Assembly (NCBI GenBank): GCA_963741495.1
Contig: CAVUID010000015.1
Location: 633,088-697,087 of the forward strand
Reading direction: 5' to 3'
DNA from: Sulfurimicrobium sp963741495
GTDB taxonomy: Bacteria; Pseudomonadota; Gammaproteobacteria; Burkholderiales; Sulfuricellaceae
DNA length: 64,000 nt
The notes beneath the pieces were generated by a model, which ran no database searches, was not told the origin of the DNA, and was given only the letters and a program-made list of their open reading frames with translations. How positions within the stretch are numbered: the first letter of the stretch is position 1; each line of letters starts with the position of its first letter. Shown here piece after piece: positions 36,305 through 44,629 of the stretch. The position numbers were made by a program, and so were the translations under genes.

Positions 36305-37108
36305 TCAGGCATCCTTCAGCAGTGCCTGCCCCCGCTGGTAGCAATCCGTGAACCGGTCCAGGCCATGGGAGCCGCCGTTGACCAGCCTGCGGGCATGGCG
36401 CAGATCATGTTCCATCAGTGCCTCCTTGATGGCGCGCTCCTTGGCTTTGACAAAGCTGCACAACAGACGGGCGGCGATGACCGGGTCGTTGGCCAATTCA
36501 GGATTATTGATGAGGTCGTCGCCCAGGCCGATCGCCTGGCCGTGTTGCCGATAGTTGGCTTTGCCGGTGAGCTGGATGAAGCCACGACCACAATAGCGTT
36601 CGCCATCCCCCGACTGGCTATTGCCGATATCGGTGCGCTTATCGTAAAGATCGAAAGGTTTTCCGCCGGGCGAAGTATTGAATCGTGACTTTCCTTCCGA
36701 GATGGGCACAAAACCCTCCGTTTCTGCCCGAATAGTGGCCAGCGCCATCAGCACCAAAGGCTTATCCTGCAGTTCTGCTTCAACCAGTCCTTGCAGCACT
36801 GTTGGCAAGTGCTTCTCGATATTCTTGCGAGGCGTATAGGGAAACATGACGCAGGTTTTCTCCACCGTGACCTGCGGAATGGCGCTGGGCAGGGTAGCAT
36901 CGCCCACCAGACCCAAAGCAGCCAGCGTACGAGGCCCAGCGATGCCATCAGCCAGTAGCTTCCGGCTGTGCTGGAAGCCACGCAACGCGGCCTCGGTGCC
37001 GGGCCCGAAATCGCCATCGATCTTGCCGGGCGAAAAACCCAACTCGACCAGGCGGGATTGCAAGCGCTTGACTTCATCGCCGGATGATCCGGGGCGCAGG
37101 GTATTCAT
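36305..37108 (-). CDS. Peptidoglycan-binding GH19-type muralytic enzyme
   Basis: 267 residues: an N-terminal PG-binding_1 domain (RPGSSGDEVKRLQSRL, DGDFGPGTEAALRGFQ) and a C-terminal chitinase/lysozyme-like GH19 domain (TIRAETEGF with the presumed catalytic Glu, then CGRGFIQLTGKANY). There is no signal peptide, as in phage endolysins, and no holin or other phage gene nearby. It may be a domesticated endolysin or a toxin-like effector; lysis of the host wall is only inferred. Confidence 0.84.
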   Translation of the reverse strand: MNTLRPGSSGDEVKRLQSRLVELGFSPGKIDGDFGPGTEAALRGFQHSRKLLADGIAGPRTLAALGLVGDATLPSAIPQVTVEKTCVMFPYTPRKNIEKHLPTVLQGLVEAELQDKPLVLMALATIRAETEGFVPISEGKSRFNTSPGGKPFDLYDKRTDIGNSQSGDGERYCGRGFIQLTGKANYRQHGQAIGLGDDLINNPELANDPVIAARLLCSFVKAKERAIKEALMEHDLRHARRLVNGGSHGLDRFTDCYQRGQALLKDA

Positions 37109-37217
37109 ATTTGCGGCCTCCTACTGGAGCTTAAATGAGCATGGATTCATGTCAAGTGTACATAATATTTCCAAACACGCCCCTATACCCCCGCCTTTCC
37201 CCACTTCAGATGCGCAC

Positions 37218-38414
37218 TTAAACCTCACCTTCAGGCGTTGCCGAGATCCTGTGAATGGACAAATCGGCACCGTTGAATTCCTCTTCTGCATCCAGACGGA
37301 TGCCGACTACCTTCTTGAGCAGCCCATACACAGCGAAGCCCCCTGCCAGTGCAATCGTGATGCCGAGCAAAGTGCCGATCAACTGGGAAGCGAAGCTCAC
37401 ACCGCCGAGACCGCCCAGTGCCTGGAGGCCAAAAATTCCTGCTGCAATTCCGCCCCATGCGCCGCATAGACCGTGCAGTGGCCACACGCCGAGCACATCG
37501 TCGATTTTCCATTTGTTCTGTGTTTGCATGAACATCCATACAAACAACGCCCCAGCAACCAGACCAGTCACCAATGCGCCCAGCGGGTGCATCAGGTCAG
37601 AACCCGCGCATACCGCAACCAAACCCGCCAAGGGGCCGTTGTGAACAAAGCCGGGGTCATTCTTGCCCACGACCAGCGCAGCAATGGTTCCGCCCACCAT
37701 GGCCATCAGCGAGTTGACTGCGACCAGGCCGCTGATGGAGGTGAGGGTTTGTGCCGACATGACATTGAAGCCAAACCAACCCACAGTCAGAATCCATGCG
37801 CCCAGAGCAAGAAACGGAATATTTGAGGGCGGATGCGCTGCCATCATGCCATCCTTGTTGTAACGACCACGCCGGGCGCCCAGTAACAGCACCGCTGGCA
37901 AGGCGATCCAGCCCCCCATCGCATGTACCACCACAGAACCGGCAAAATCATGAAATTCAGCACCGAAAACAGACTTTAACCAATCCTGCACGCCAAAATG
38001 ATGGTTCCAGACAATGCCCTCAAAGAAAGGATAGATGAAACCCACCAGGATAAAAGTCGCTGCCAGTTGGGGGTTAAACCTCGCACGCTCTGCGATACCT
38101 CCGGAGATGATGGCCGGAATGGCCGCTGCGAAAGTCAGCAGGAAGAAGAACTTGACCAGTTCATAACCACTCTTCTGTACAAGTTCTTCCGCACCAGAAA
38201 AGAAATTCACGCCATAGGCAATGCTGTAGCCGATAAAGAAATAGGCAATAGTAGAAATGGCAAAATCAGTCAGTATCTTCACCAACGCATTCACCTGATT
38301 CTTTTTGCGCACCGTACCCAGCTCAAGAAAGGCAAACCCGGCGTGCATAGCCAGGACCATGATTGCGCCGAGAAGAATGAACAACACATCGCCGCCCGTG
38401 TTCAGATTTCCCAT
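37218..38414 (-). CDS. amtB: Ammonium transporter AmtB
   Basis: Inner-membrane ammonium channel, 398 residues with about 11 helices. Conserved blocks: MVLAMHAGFAFLELG, DFAGSVVVHAMGGWIALP, GFNVMSAQT and HGLCGAWGG holding the twin-His pore region. The start lacks a long cleavable leader, as in part of the family. No glnK is next to it, unlike the common glnK-amtB pair. GGAGA lies before the ATG. Upstream signals point to nitrogen control by NtrC and sigma54. Confidence 0.96.
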   Translation of the reverse strand: MGNLNTGGDVLFILLGAIMVLAMHAGFAFLELGTVRKKNQVNALVKILTDFAISTIAYFFIGYSIAYGVNFFSGAEELVQKSGYELVKFFFLLTFAAAIPAIISGGIAERARFNPQLAATFILVGFIYPFFEGIVWNHHFGVQDWLKSVFGAEFHDFAGSVVVHAMGGWIALPAVLLLGARRGRYNKDGMMAAHPPSNIPFLALGAWILTVGWFGFNVMSAQTLTSISGLVAVNSLMAMVGGTIAALVVGKNDPGFVHNGPLAGLVAVCAGSDLMHPLGALVTGLVAGALFVWMFMQTQNKWKIDDVLGVWPLHGLCGAWGGIAAGIFGLQALGGLGGVSFASQLIGTLLGITIALAGGFAVYGLLKKVVGIRLDAEEEFNGADLSIHRISATPEGEV

Positions 38415-38448
38415 CAGAATTTCTCCAAAATTTTATCCGAAAAAATAA

Positions 38449-38464
38449 AGCACAAACCATTCCA
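38449..38464 (-). promoter_or_regulatory. Sigma54 promoter of amtB
   Basis: Minus-strand TGGAATGGTTTGTGCT has GG and GC exactly ten bases apart (-24/-12), plus the consensus A, G and T at three inner positions. A start near 38439 leaves a 25-base leader ending in GGAGA before the ATG. Confidence 0.72.
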
Positions 38465-38528
38465 TATATATTTGCAATTGATTTTATGAGGATTTTTTAG
38501 CCTCCCTCAAGCTCTACATCTGTAACGC

Positions 38529-38543
38529 GCACCAAGAACGTGC
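38529..38543. promoter_or_regulatory. NtrC-type binding site upstream of amtB
   Basis: GCACCAAGAACGTGC: perfect GCAC/GTGC arms with the 7-base spacing of NtrC sites, about 90-100 bases upstream of the predicted sigma54 start. A weaker GCACCA half-site lies near 38558. Confidence 0.6.
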
Positions 38544-38616
38544 ATTCAAGAAAATTACGCACCACAACGAACCATGGCAGATCTGTCGATCTTGGTTTTT
38601 TCAGTATAGTTTTTCC

Positions 38617-38645
38617 TTGCATCAGCCAGGAGTTTTACATATAAT
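38617..38645 (+). promoter_or_regulatory. Promoter of tRNA-Arg
   Basis: TTGCAT (38617-38622), 17-base spacer, perfect TATAAT (38640-38645). The tRNA begins 15 bases further on. Confidence 0.85.
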
Positions 38646-38660
38646 TCGCGTCTTCAAAAT

Positions 38661-38737
38661 GCGCCGGTAGCTCAGCTGGATAGAGTACTTGGCTACGAAC
38701 CAAGGGGTCAGGGGTTCGAATCCCTTCCGGCGCACCA
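38661..38737 (+). tRNA. tRNA-Arg (ACG)
   Basis: 77 bases with encoded CCA. The acceptor GCGCCGG pairs with CCGGCGC, the T-arm is GGTTCGAATCC and the anticodon loop CTACGAA gives ACG. It is a single gene with its own promoter and terminator. No integrase or duplicated tRNA end follows it. Confidence 0.98.
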
Positions 38738-38744
38738 GAAAATT

Positions 38745-38775
38745 AAAGGCCTGCAGAAATGCAGGCCTTTTTATT
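38745..38775 (+). terminator. Terminator after tRNA-Arg
   Basis: AAAGGCCTGCA and TGCAGGCCTTT pair perfectly around a GAAA tetraloop, followed by a T-rich tail. Confidence 0.92.
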
Positions 38776-38852
38776 TTTCAGCATTACCTCCATCAAGCTG
38801 GTTTTAGCTTTCTAACCCTCCTGTTTGCTGCTCACTGGATCAGCAATTACTG

Positions 38853-40073
38853 CTACTGGTAGCGCAGCGCCTCGATCGGGTCGAGCTGCGCAGCCTTCCT
38901 GGCTGGATAAAAACCAAAAAACACGCCCACGCTGGCAGCAACGCCGAAGGCCACCAGCACGGAACTGCCGGAGATGACCACCATGGCACCGGTCAGGGCA
39001 TTGGCCAGCAGGGCGCCGCCCACGCCGAGCGCCAGGCCGATGAAACAGCCCACCACCGAGATGATGATAGCTTCGAGCAGGAATTGCAGCAGGATATCGC
39101 GTTCACGTGAGCCGATGGCCAGGCGGATGCCAATTTCGCGGGTGCGTTCGGTCACCGAGACCAGCATGATGTTCATGATGCCGATGCCGCCCACCAGCAG
39201 CGAAACCGAGGCGATGGCGCCGAGCAGCAGGGACATGATGCGCGTGGTTTCGGCGGCAGAGTCCGCCACTTCCGCCAGATTGCGTAAATAAAAGTCATTG
39301 TCCACACCCTCGCGCAGACGGTGCCGCTGGCGTAACAGCGCAACCATGGATTTTTCCACTGCCGGCATGCCTGCTGCCGTTTCTGCCTGCACCATGATCA
39401 TACGCACTGCGCCTTGAAAAGGAGTGCCATACACCTTGCGCTGGGCGGTTGTCAGGGGGATCAGCAGGGTATCGTCCTGGTCGCGCCCGTCCAGGCTTTG
39501 CCCCTTGGCACCCAGCACGCCAAGGATCACGAAGGGACTCTGGCCCACGCGTATGGTCTTGCCCACCGGGTCATCATCGCCAAACAGGTTTTTTGCCGCC
39601 GTCTTGCCGATCAGCGCCACGCGTGTAGCCGAACGCAGATCGGATTCGGTAAACGGATAGCCACTGGCCACTGTCCAGGAACGCACGTCCAGATAGGAAG
39701 GCGTGGTGCCATAGGTGCTGGAACTCCAGTTATTGGGGCCGTACACCATCTGGGTACGGCCGGTATGTACTGGCGCGACCGCCTGCACCCCCGGCAATTC
39801 CGCAATGGCATCGGCATCGGCCACGGTCAGCGAGGGCGCGCCGCCACTGCCGGAGCGCACACCGCCGGAAGTGGTGGAACCCGAGATCAGAATGAACAGA
39901 TTGCTGCCCATGGAACTGATGGACTGGCTGACGGCATACTGCGCCCCCTGCCCCACCGCCATCATCAGCACCACCGCGCCCACCCCGATCACCATGCCGA
40001 GCATGGTAAGGAAGGTGCGCAAACGGTTCGCGCCCATGGCGTGCCAGGCTTCTCCCAGCATGGCGGCCAGCAT
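38853..40073 (-). CDS. MacB-type ABC transporter permease
   Basis: 406-residue FtsX/MacB-like permease: one N-terminal helix, a large periplasmic domain (about 45-270) and three C-terminal helices (LLLGAIASVSLLVGGIGIMNIMLV region and two more). VTERTREIGIRLAIGS is the FtsX-family signature. A Ser/Gly-rich loop with STTSGGVRSGSGG lies in the periplasmic part. Its ATG shares a base with the ATPase stop codon, so translation is coupled. Together with the ATPase, adaptor and TolC genes it forms a tripartite exporter; the cargo (macrolide, peptide or lipid) cannot be told. Confidence 0.92.
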   Translation of the reverse strand: MLAAMLGEAWHAMGANRLRTFLTMLGMVIGVGAVVLMMAVGQGAQYAVSQSISSMGSNLFILISGSTTSGGVRSGSGGAPSLTVADADAIAELPGVQAVAPVHTGRTQMVYGPNNWSSSTYGTTPSYLDVRSWTVASGYPFTESDLRSATRVALIGKTAAKNLFGDDDPVGKTIRVGQSPFVILGVLGAKGQSLDGRDQDDTLLIPLTTAQRKVYGTPFQGAVRMIMVQAETAAGMPAVEKSMVALLRQRHRLREGVDNDFYLRNLAEVADSAAETTRIMSLLLGAIASVSLLVGGIGIMNIMLVSVTERTREIGIRLAIGSRERDILLQFLLEAIIISVVGCFIGLALGVGGALLANALTGAMVVISGSSVLVAFGVAASVGVFFGFYPARKAAQLDPIEALRYQ

Positions 40074-40789
40074 CAGGCGAATGCCTCATGGTGTTCAGTG
40101 GCCCCGTCATACACGATGCGCCCATCGAGAAATCGCACCTGGCGCCTGGCATGCTGGGCGATATCTGCTTCGTGCGTCACCAGCACAATGGTAATACCCT
40201 CGCGATTCAGTTCATCGAACAGAGTCATGATTTCTTCGCCGGTGTGGCTGTCAAGGTTGCCGGTCGGTTCGTCGGCAAGAATCAGGCGCGGCTTGTTGAC
40301 CAATGCCCGCGCAATTGCCACCCGCTGCTGCTGTCCGCCAGAAATGCGATTGGGCGGCGATTTGGCATAGCTGCCCAGACCTACCCTTTGCAGCATCTCG
40401 CGGGCACGGGCGCGGCGCTCTTCCCGGTCGACGCCGTAATAGACCAGCGGCAAGGCGACATTATCCTCCAGGCTCATGCGCGGCAACAGGTTGAATCCCT
40501 GAAATACAAAACCGATGGTGCGGTTGCGCAACAGGGCGAGTTCATCCTTGGACAATTCAGCCACGCTGCGGCCATCCAGCATGTAATGCCCGGCACTGGG
40601 ACGGTCCAGGCAGCCGAGGATGTTCATGAAAGTGGACTTGCCCGAGCCGGACGGCCCCATCAGCGCAACAAACTCGCCGGGCGCGATACTGAGATTGACG
40701 TCCTTCAGCACCGGGAACGGCCCGGCCGGCGTGTCGTAGGACTTGTGCAGCCCCTCCACGCGGATAACAGGCTGACTCGTAGCCGTCAT
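40073..40789 (-). CDS. MacB/LolD-type ABC transporter ATPase
   Basis: 238-residue nucleotide-binding subunit: Walker A GPSGSGKST, Q-loop FVFQGFNLLPRM, signature ISGGQQQRVAIARAL, Walker B LILADEPTGNLDS and the switch His in VTHEADIA. In E. coli MacB the ATPase and permease are fused; here they are split into adjacent genes with TGATG overlaps. Confidence 0.95.
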   Translation of the reverse strand: MTATSQPVIRVEGLHKSYDTPAGPFPVLKDVNLSIAPGEFVALMGPSGSGKSTFMNILGCLDRPSAGHYMLDGRSVAELSKDELALLRNRTIGFVFQGFNLLPRMSLEDNVALPLVYYGVDREERRARAREMLQRVGLGSYAKSPPNRISGGQQQRVAIARALVNKPRLILADEPTGNLDSHTGEEIMTLFDELNREGITIVLVTHEADIAQHARRQVRFLDGRIVYDGATEHHEAFA

Positions 40790-41985
40790 CAGAACATCCT
40801 CATGTGTACCGTGCTTTTCTTGCCCGAGCCATTTTCTTCGGCCTGGCCTTCACCTACCACCACTTTGTCACCGGCCTTGAGTTCGCCACCCAGCACTTCG
40901 GTGTTGCGGTTGTCGGTGATGCCGAGCGTAACGCTGATTGGCTTGAGCGCCCTGCCCTGCAGGATGTAGACCGTGCCGCTGACACCATCACGCTTCTTGC
41001 CCGGTTTCTTGCCATTCGCCTGTTTGTCCTGCTTGGTGCCATTACCACTGACTCCATTCTCGGCAGGCTTGAAACGCAGCGCGGCATTGGGCACCAGTAA
41101 CGCATCCTCGCGTTCGGCAACAACGATGCTCACATAGGAAGTCATGCCCGGCAGCAGAATCTGTTCGGGGTTGTCCACCAGAATCACCACGTTGTAGGTC
41201 ACCACGTTCAGCTGGGTGGTGGGATTGAGGCGGATCTGCTTCACCGAGCCCTTGAAGCTGCGGCTGGGGAAAGCGTCGACATTGAAATGTACCGGTTGCC
41301 CAACGCGGATGCTGCCGATGTCCGCTTCGGCAAAGCTGGAATCGATCTGCATGCGCGACAGATCCTGCGCAATCTGGAACAGGGTCGGCGTCTGGAAGCT
41401 GGCCGCCACGGTCTGGCCCACATCGATGTTGCGCGCCACGACCACCCCGGAAACCGGCGAACGGATAATGGAATACGCCAACTGGGCACGGTCCCGCTCA
41501 TTCTGCGCCCGCGCCAGTGCGAGTTGCGCCTGTGCCGCCTTGCGGGCTTGCACCGACTGATCCAGCTCCTGCCGCGAGACGTATTCCTGCGTGAACAGGC
41601 CGCGCACCCGCGCCAGATTGGCGTCGGCCAGTTCGAGCGAGGCCAGTGCATTCAGAACATTGGCATCGCTCTGCTTGACCTGGGCATTCAGCAGCGCGGG
41701 GTCCAGCTCCAGCAGCACCTGGCCCTTTTCGACCTTATCGTTAAAGTCGACATAAAGTTTTTTCACCGCACCCGAGACCTGGGTTCCAACATTCACCAGC
41801 GTGACTGGATTAAGGGTGCCGTTGGCGGAAACGCTTTGCTTTAGTTCGCCCTTCTCGACTGCCTCAAGCCTGTAATTCTGCGCCGGACTCACGCTCTTGT
41901 ACTGGCGCCAGCCAAACACGCCGGCGGCAATCAGCACACACACCAGCAAAAACAGGACAAAAGGATTTTTCAGAAAACGCTTCAT
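40789..41985 (-). CDS. MacA-type periplasmic adaptor subunit
   Basis: 398-residue membrane-fusion protein with an N-terminal anchor helix (NPFVLFLLVCVLIAAGVFGW), lipoyl half-motifs (VSGAVKKLYVDFNDKVEKGQ and SPVSGVVVARNIDVG), an alpha-hairpin rich in Ala, Gln and Arg, and a beta-barrel. A Lys/Gly-rich insert (KQDKQANGKKPGKKRDG) sits in the membrane-proximal part. It bridges the MacB-like pump and the TolC-like channel. Confidence 0.93.
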   Translation of the reverse strand: MKRFLKNPFVLFLLVCVLIAAGVFGWRQYKSVSPAQNYRLEAVEKGELKQSVSANGTLNPVTLVNVGTQVSGAVKKLYVDFNDKVEKGQVLLELDPALLNAQVKQSDANVLNALASLELADANLARVRGLFTQEYVSRQELDQSVQARKAAQAQLALARAQNERDRAQLAYSIIRSPVSGVVVARNIDVGQTVAASFQTPTLFQIAQDLSRMQIDSSFAEADIGSIRVGQPVHFNVDAFPSRSFKGSVKQIRLNPTTQLNVVTYNVVILVDNPEQILLPGMTSYVSIVVAEREDALLVPNAALRFKPAENGVSGNGTKQDKQANGKKPGKKRDGVSGTVYILQGRALKPISVTLGITDNRNTEVLGGELKAGDKVVVGEGQAEENGSGKKSTVHMRMF

Positions 41986-42005
41986 CTTTTAAAACCTTAA
42001 TTCTG

Positions 42006-42125
42006 AACCACGGAGGACACGGAGAAGAGCAATTTACAGCCATTTATTACCCCACCCAACGGGCGAATGCCAGAAATTGTGCAATTCATTGTTTTTACTC
42101 CGTGTTCTCCGTGAGCTCCGTGGTT
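42006..42125. repeat. CACGGAG-unit inverted repeat in the exporter operon
   Basis: The gap between the adaptor and TolC genes holds a left arm with ACCACGGAGGACACGGAG (42008 on) and a right arm (about 42096-42125) whose reverse complement has the same units plus one more CACGGAG. The unit is a common intergenic repeat type in environmental proteobacteria. The transcript could fold here. Confidence 0.75.
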
Positions 42126-42142
42126 GATTGATTTTTTCAGGT

Positions 42143-43582
42143 TCATGGTTTGGTTTGCTGTTCGCTCATGGCCGCGCCCGGCAGAGTCTGCAACAGGCCA
42201 TAATCAAGGCCGCCCATGGACTGGGCCAGGGTAGCGCGAGAAATATTCCAGTCAAGCGCCGTCTGCACCCGCTGCAACCGCGCGCTGGCCAGCGCGCTCT
42301 GTGCATTGAGGACATCCAGGATGTTGCCCACGCCTGCCTTGTAACGCCCCAGGGCCACTTGCTCGGACTGGCTGGCGCTGTTGAGCAGATCAGCACTGGT
42401 ACGCAGTGCCTGTGTCGAGGTATGCAGATTCTGGTAGGCATTCCATACATCCAGCGCCACTTGCAGACGGATGCGGTCGCGCTGCGCGCCTCTGGAATCC
42501 AGTTGGGCCTCGGCTGAACGCGTGCGGTAGGTCGGGGCAAAGCCGGAGAAAATGGGAACCGTCAGGGTAACGCCAAGTGATGAGGTATGCGTGATGGGGC
42601 TGCCGTCCAAATCGAGTCGGTTGCTGCCGGCAGTGAGGGCAATGCTGGGCTTTCCTGCAGCGCGGACGGCATCGAGACTGGCCGCAGCGGCACGCACCTG
42701 GGCCTCGGCAGCCAGCAAATCAGGGCGACGGCGGCGCGCCTCTTCAACCAGTGCATTCACATCGCGCTCGAAAGTCTCCCCAGGCGTAACCTGCACCGCA
42801 GGCGCCAAGGCAAGAGAGTGATGTGCATCCTGACCGATGACATTCGCCAGCACACCCTGTGCTTTCTTCAGTCCGCCTTCGGCTGTGATGCGATTGAGGA
42901 TGGCCTGCGACCAGGCTGTCTGCGCCTGGAGCTTGTCGGCGGGCGTTGAGGATCCGACCTTGTAGCGTGCCTCGGCTGCGCTGAAACTTTCCTTGCTGGC
43001 GCGTTCGGACTCCTGCGCCGCAACCAGTGCCGTCACGCTTGCCTGCGCCTGGTAGAAAGCCTGCACTGCGGCAAGAAATACCGCCTGTACCGTGCTGTCC
43101 TGCGTGGCAGACGCGGCAGCAAGCAACTGGCGGGCATTTTCCAGTGCCGCGTCCCGCGCACCAAAATCGTACAGCAAATAGGAAAGGGTCAGTCCGGCGC
43201 TGTTCTGGTCATAGGGAGAATTTCGCCCGCTGGTATCGGTCCAGTTGCGGCCAGCGGAAACCGTGCCGATCAAACCAGGCAAATAAGCCGCCTCTGCCAC
43301 CCCGACCAGGGCCGCCTGAGCGCGGGCATTGGCCCATACCTCGCGGGTTTGTGGATTGTTGCACAGTGCCAGATCGACCACTTCAAGCAGCGCAAGCGGC
43401 GCGGCAGATTGCGGGGCAACACAGGGCGCAGCGCCCTGAGCAGCAGCCCCATACAGGGCAGGCCGGGGAGGAGCCAGAACATCCGTATCGAAAGGGTCGC
43501 CAATGCCGGCAGCCAGCACACTGCTGCCCAAGCCGCCAGACAGAAAAAGCCCGGGCAGTATGCGTAGAAAACGGTATTTCAT
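42143..43582 (-). CDS. TolC-family outer-membrane efflux protein
   Basis: 479 residues: a signal peptide (LPGLFLSGGLGSSVLAA), then two OEP repeats with long coiled-coil helices. YLPGLIGTVSAGRNW and GLTLSYLLYDFG in the first half and a PSIALTAGSNRL/LTVPIFSGF counterpart in the second are TolC marks. First gene of the four-gene exporter operon. Confidence 0.93.
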   Translation of the reverse strand: MKYRFLRILPGLFLSGGLGSSVLAAGIGDPFDTDVLAPPRPALYGAAAQGAAPCVAPQSAAPLALLEVVDLALCNNPQTREVWANARAQAALVGVAEAAYLPGLIGTVSAGRNWTDTSGRNSPYDQNSAGLTLSYLLYDFGARDAALENARQLLAAASATQDSTVQAVFLAAVQAFYQAQASVTALVAAQESERASKESFSAAEARYKVGSSTPADKLQAQTAWSQAILNRITAEGGLKKAQGVLANVIGQDAHHSLALAPAVQVTPGETFERDVNALVEEARRRRPDLLAAEAQVRAAAASLDAVRAAGKPSIALTAGSNRLDLDGSPITHTSSLGVTLTVPIFSGFAPTYRTRSAEAQLDSRGAQRDRIRLQVALDVWNAYQNLHTSTQALRTSADLLNSASQSEQVALGRYKAGVGNILDVLNAQSALASARLQRVQTALDWNISRATLAQSMGGLDYGLLQTLPGAAMSEQQTKP

Positions 43583-43696
43583 AAGCTCAATAGAGGTCGA
43601 GAGGCTGATTGGACGGCGTTTATTGCACCTTAGTTCAGTCGCCCATTATATGCAGCCAGCTAATTTGTAGCCATCCCTGCTTCAGCCAGACGATGA

Positions 43697-44629
43697 TTAA
43701 TCTTCCATGCCCTTGCGAGCTTTTGCCTGAGAATCCGACCAGTGCACCACCTGGACAACGCATTCCGGCTGCAAGGTCACGTGCCCGATGCCGAAGCGAT
43801 CATGCAGCAGTTCGCGACTCTGCTTCAGAATATCTTCCCAATGCGCCAGATCCGCAATATTGAGATGCGCGCTCAGCATGACTTCATCGGAAGACACACT
43901 CCACACATGCAGATCATGCACCGATTCCACACCCGGCACACAGGCCAGGCTTTGCCCGATTTCTTCCAGCGACAGATGCAGCGGCACGCCTTCCATGATC
44001 CCATGCAGCGCCTGGCGCAGCAGGCGCAGACTGGAAACCAGAATCAACGCACCAATGGCCAGCGACAGCAAGGGGTCGATGGGCGTCCATCCGGTAAAAG
44101 TGATCACCACGCCGGCGATCAGAGCGGCAACGGATCCCAGCAAATCCCCCATGACATGCAGCAGCGCCGCACGGGTATTGAGATTCTGCTCCCCACGGGA
44201 GAGCAGCCATGCCACACCGATGTTGATCAGCAGACCCAGCGCGGCCGTCAGCGATACCGCCTCGCCCTGCACGGCCTGCGGCACTTGCAGGCGTTGCACG
44301 GCGGAAACGGAAAGCCACACAACCAGCGCCAGCAGGCCCAGGCTGTTGATCAGTGCTGCGACAAACTCCGCACGCCCCAGGCCATAGCTATGCAGGTGCG
44401 AGGCTGGCCGCTTCGCGACCCAGGCTGCCGCTGCAGCGATCAGCAAGGCGCCGGCATCGTTGACCATGTGGCCGGCATCTGCCACCAGCGCCAGCGAACC
44501 GGCCCACCAGCCGACGCCCGCCTCGACGCCGGCAAAAGCCAGGGTCAGGACCACGGCAAACCACAGCAGGCGGCCCGGGCTATTGCCGTGGGCGTGGTGA
44601 TGGTCTTGGTGGTGATGAGATGCGCTCAT
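43697..44629 (-). CDS. Cation diffusion facilitator (ZitB/CzcD-like)
   Basis: 310-residue CDF exporter with a His-rich N-terminus (HHHQDHHHAHG), six helices and a C-terminal ferredoxin-like domain (ESVHDLHVWSVSSDE). Metal-site residues appear as HMVND in helix 2 and HVMGD in helix 5, the HxxxD pattern of zinc/cadmium/cobalt exporters. The start overlaps the previous gene's end by 4 bases. Probably Zn2+/H+ antiport. Confidence 0.94.
   Translation of the reverse strand: MSASHHHQDHHHAHGNSPGRLLWFAVVLTLAFAGVEAGVGWWAGSLALVADAGHMVNDAGALLIAAAAAWVAKRPASHLHSYGLGRAEFVAALINSLGLLALVVWLSVSAVQRLQVPQAVQGEAVSLTAALGLLINIGVAWLLSRGEQNLNTRAALLHVMGDLLGSVAALIAGVVITFTGWTPIDPLLSLAIGALILVSSLRLLRQALHGIMEGVPLHLSLEEIGQSLACVPGVESVHDLHVWSVSSDEVMLSAHLNIADLAHWEDILKQSRELLHDRFGIGHVTLQPECVVQVVHWSDSQAKARKGMED

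Noticed and set aside
38661..38860. tRNA-Arg as an island attachment site
   Set aside because: No integrase, no repeated tRNA 3' end and no foreign-looking genes follow.
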